DNA of 6,884 nt from an uncultured Oscillospiraceae bacterium (GTDB lineage: Bacteria; Bacillota; Clostridia; Oscillospirales; Oscillospiraceae). The notes below the pieces were generated by a model. It worked only from the letters and a program-made list of their open reading frames with translations. It was not told where the DNA came from and ran no database searches. The stretch covers positions 31,092-37,975 of the forward strand of contig CAJTUD010000023.1 in the NCBI GenBank assembly GCA_910579725.1. The letters are read 5' to 3'. Made by a program: the position numbers and the translations under genes. Positions 5,710 through 6,884 of the stretch are shown here, one piece after another (positions within the stretch are counted from its first letter, which is position 1; each line of letters starts with the position of its first letter).

Positions 5710-6884
5710 ATGGATAAGAAAACATTTGGCCGTGTAACCATCCCCACGGACGTGGACGTGGTGCCGGAGACTCTGGAGCTGGTAAAGCGCTGGGGTGCCG
5801 ACGCCATCCGGGACTGCGACGGCACCGACTACCCGGACCAGCTCAAAAGTGTGGATGCCAAGGTCTATTCCACCTATTATACCACCCGCAAGGACAACGC
5901 CTGGGCGAAAGCCAACCCCGACGAGGTTCAGCAGTGCTATATCATGACCGGCTTTCATACCGCCGTATCCGGTCCGTTGTCCATTCCTCTGATGCAGGGC
6001 GTCAGCAGGGAACTGATGGAGCCCAACACCCGGGACGATATCAAGCGCTGGTGGGAGGTCATGGACCGCACCGCCGGGGAGCCTCTGCCGTCCGGCGCAT
6101 GGCGGTACGACGAAGAAACCGGCTGCGTGGTGATCGGCGCTCCGGAGCCCTTCCATGACTATACCGTCAGCTTCCTAGCCTACCTGATCTGGGATCCGGT
6201 GCATATGTACAACGCTGTCACCAACGGCTGGAAGGATTTTGAGCATCAGATCACTTTCGACGTGCGGCAGCCCAAAACCCGCGAATTCACCATGAAGCGC
6301 CTGCGGAAGTTCATCGAGGACCATCCTTATGTGGATGTGATCCGCTACACCACCTTCTTCCACCAGTTTACGCTGGTGTTCGACGAGCTGAAGCGAGAGA
6401 AGTATGTGGACTGGTACGGCTATTCTGCCAGCGTGTCCCCGTACATCCTCAAGCAGTTCGAGGAGGAGGCGGGCTATCCCTTCCGCCCGGAGTATATCAT
6501 TGACCAAGGCTATTACAACAACCAGTACCGGGTCCCCTCCCGGGAGTTCAAGGACTTCATGGCCTTCCAGCGCCGGGAGGTGGCAAAGCTGGCCAAAGAG
6601 ATGGTGGATATCACCCACGAGCTGGGGAAGGAAGCCATGATGTTCCTGGGGGACCACTTCATCGGCACCGAGCCCTACATGCCGGAATTCGCCTCCATTG
6701 GCCTGGACGCAGTGGTGGGCAGCGTGGGCAACGGCTCCACACTGCGCCTGATCTCCGACATCCCCGGGGTGAAGTACACCGAAGGCCGGTTCCTGCCCTA
6801 CTTTTTCCCCGACACCTTCCACGAGGGCGGAGACCCTGTCCGGGAGGCCAAGGAAAACTGGGTTACAGCCCGCCGGGCCATTCT
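5710..6884 (+). CDS. gnpA: 1,3-beta-galactosyl-N-acetylhexosamine phosphorylase, GH112 (galacto-N-biose/lacto-N-biose phosphorylase), N-terminal 391 residues
   Basis: Open from the ATG at 5710 (AAAGGG at 5696-5701, 8 nt upstream) to the window edge. The enzyme splits Gal-beta-1,3-GalNAc or Gal-beta-1,3-GlcNAc with phosphate into alpha-galactose 1-phosphate and the free N-acetylhexosamine in the cytosol; there is no signal peptide. Family blocks seen are GRVTIPTDVDVVPE (7-20), RWGADAIRDCDGTD (27-40), VDAKVYSTYYTTRKDNAW (48-65), TVSFLAYLIWDPVHMYN (152-168), VIRYTTFFHQFTLVFDE (210-226), GKEAMMFLGDHFIGTEPY (306-323) and PGVKYTEGRFLPYFFPDTF (352-370). By my recollected alignment to the B. longum enzyme, Asp315 matches the general acid Asp313. 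Arg34, Asn168, Arg212 and Tyr364 match substrate-site residues. Known members are about 710-750 residues, so this covers most of the barrel domain. A galactosyl-rhamnose phosphorylase, also GH112, is the main alternative. Confidence 0.94.
   Translation, partial: MDKKTFGRVTIPTDVDVVPETLELVKRWGADAIRDCDGTDYPDQLKSVDAKVYSTYYTTRKDNAWAKANPDEVQQCYIMTGFHTAVSGPLSIPLMQGVSRELMEPNTRDDIKRWWEVMDRTAGEPLPSGAWRYDEETGCVVIGAPEPFHDYTVSFLAYLIWDPVHMYNAVTNGWKDFEHQITFDVRQPKTREFTMKRLRKFIEDHPYVDVIRYTTFFHQFTLVFDELKREKYVDWYGYSASVSPYILKQFEEEAGYPFRPEYIIDQGYYNNQYRVPSREFKDFMAFQRREVAKLAKEMVDITHELGKEAMMFLGDHFIGTEPYMPEFASIGLDAVVGSVGNGSTLRLISDIPGVKYTEGRFLPYFFPDTFHEGGDPVREAKENWVTARRAI

Noticed and set aside
4428..5825. 465-codon open frame on the minus strand
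   Set aside because: It runs opposite the second permease, the small gene and the start of the phosphorylase gene. It is His/Gln/Asp-rich with no family features, an antisense shadow.
1..6884. CRISPR arrays, tRNA or rRNA genes, transposase genes, toxin-antitoxin or defence genes
   Set aside because: I looked for these and saw none. Apart from the intergenic repeats, everything coding fits metal transport, regulation and sugar uptake.

Overview
The window looks like chromosomal DNA of a GC-rich gut member of the Bacillota, most likely an Oscillospiraceae-type clostridium. That placement is an inference from strong AAGGAGG-type ribosome sites, a Gram-positive lipoprotein signal, GC-rich third codon positions and the gene families present. 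No rRNA or other taxonomic marker is in view.

Layout. Positions 1-609 (minus strand) carry the first 203 codons of a ZIP-family metal transporter, cut by the window edge. Positions 610-865 are intergenic. They hold a MITE-like element with terminal inverted repeats (627-801), a short hairpin-plus-T terminator candidate and a good minus-strand promoter. An AraC-family regulator (866-1702, minus) follows. A 354-bp divergent control region (1703-2056) then holds back-to-back promoters. To its right, on the plus strand, are a lipoprotein sugar-binding protein (2057-3466), two ABC permeases (3581-4456 and 4470-5360), a 66-residue two-helix membrane protein (5496-5696) and the first 391 codons of a GH112 phosphorylase (from 5710, cut by the window edge).

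How the genes work together. The GH112 enzyme is the key to the locus. It closely matches the family of 1,3-beta-galactosyl-N-acetylhexosamine (galacto-N-biose / lacto-N-biose) phosphorylases and keeps the catalytic Asp. The binding protein and permeases would import a Gal-beta-1,3-HexNAc disaccharide released from mucin O-glycans, glycolipids or milk oligosaccharides. The cytosolic phosphorylase would split it into galactose 1-phosphate and N-acetylhexosamine. The divergent AraC-type protein is the likely sugar-responsive regulator. No ATP-binding subunit is encoded here, so a shared ATPase from elsewhere in the genome is expected.

The most notable non-gene signals are these: a repeat family seen twice (one complete element with inverted ends, one half copy just upstream of the small membrane-protein gene); two stem-loops sharing a GTTTGCTC core that bracket the binding-protein message; and the 10-mer TTCCGGCGGA, which occurs at three non-coding, promoter-proximal places. 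I did not find a clearly new defence or mobile system. The locus is best described as a glycan-uptake operon with interesting regulatory and repeat features.
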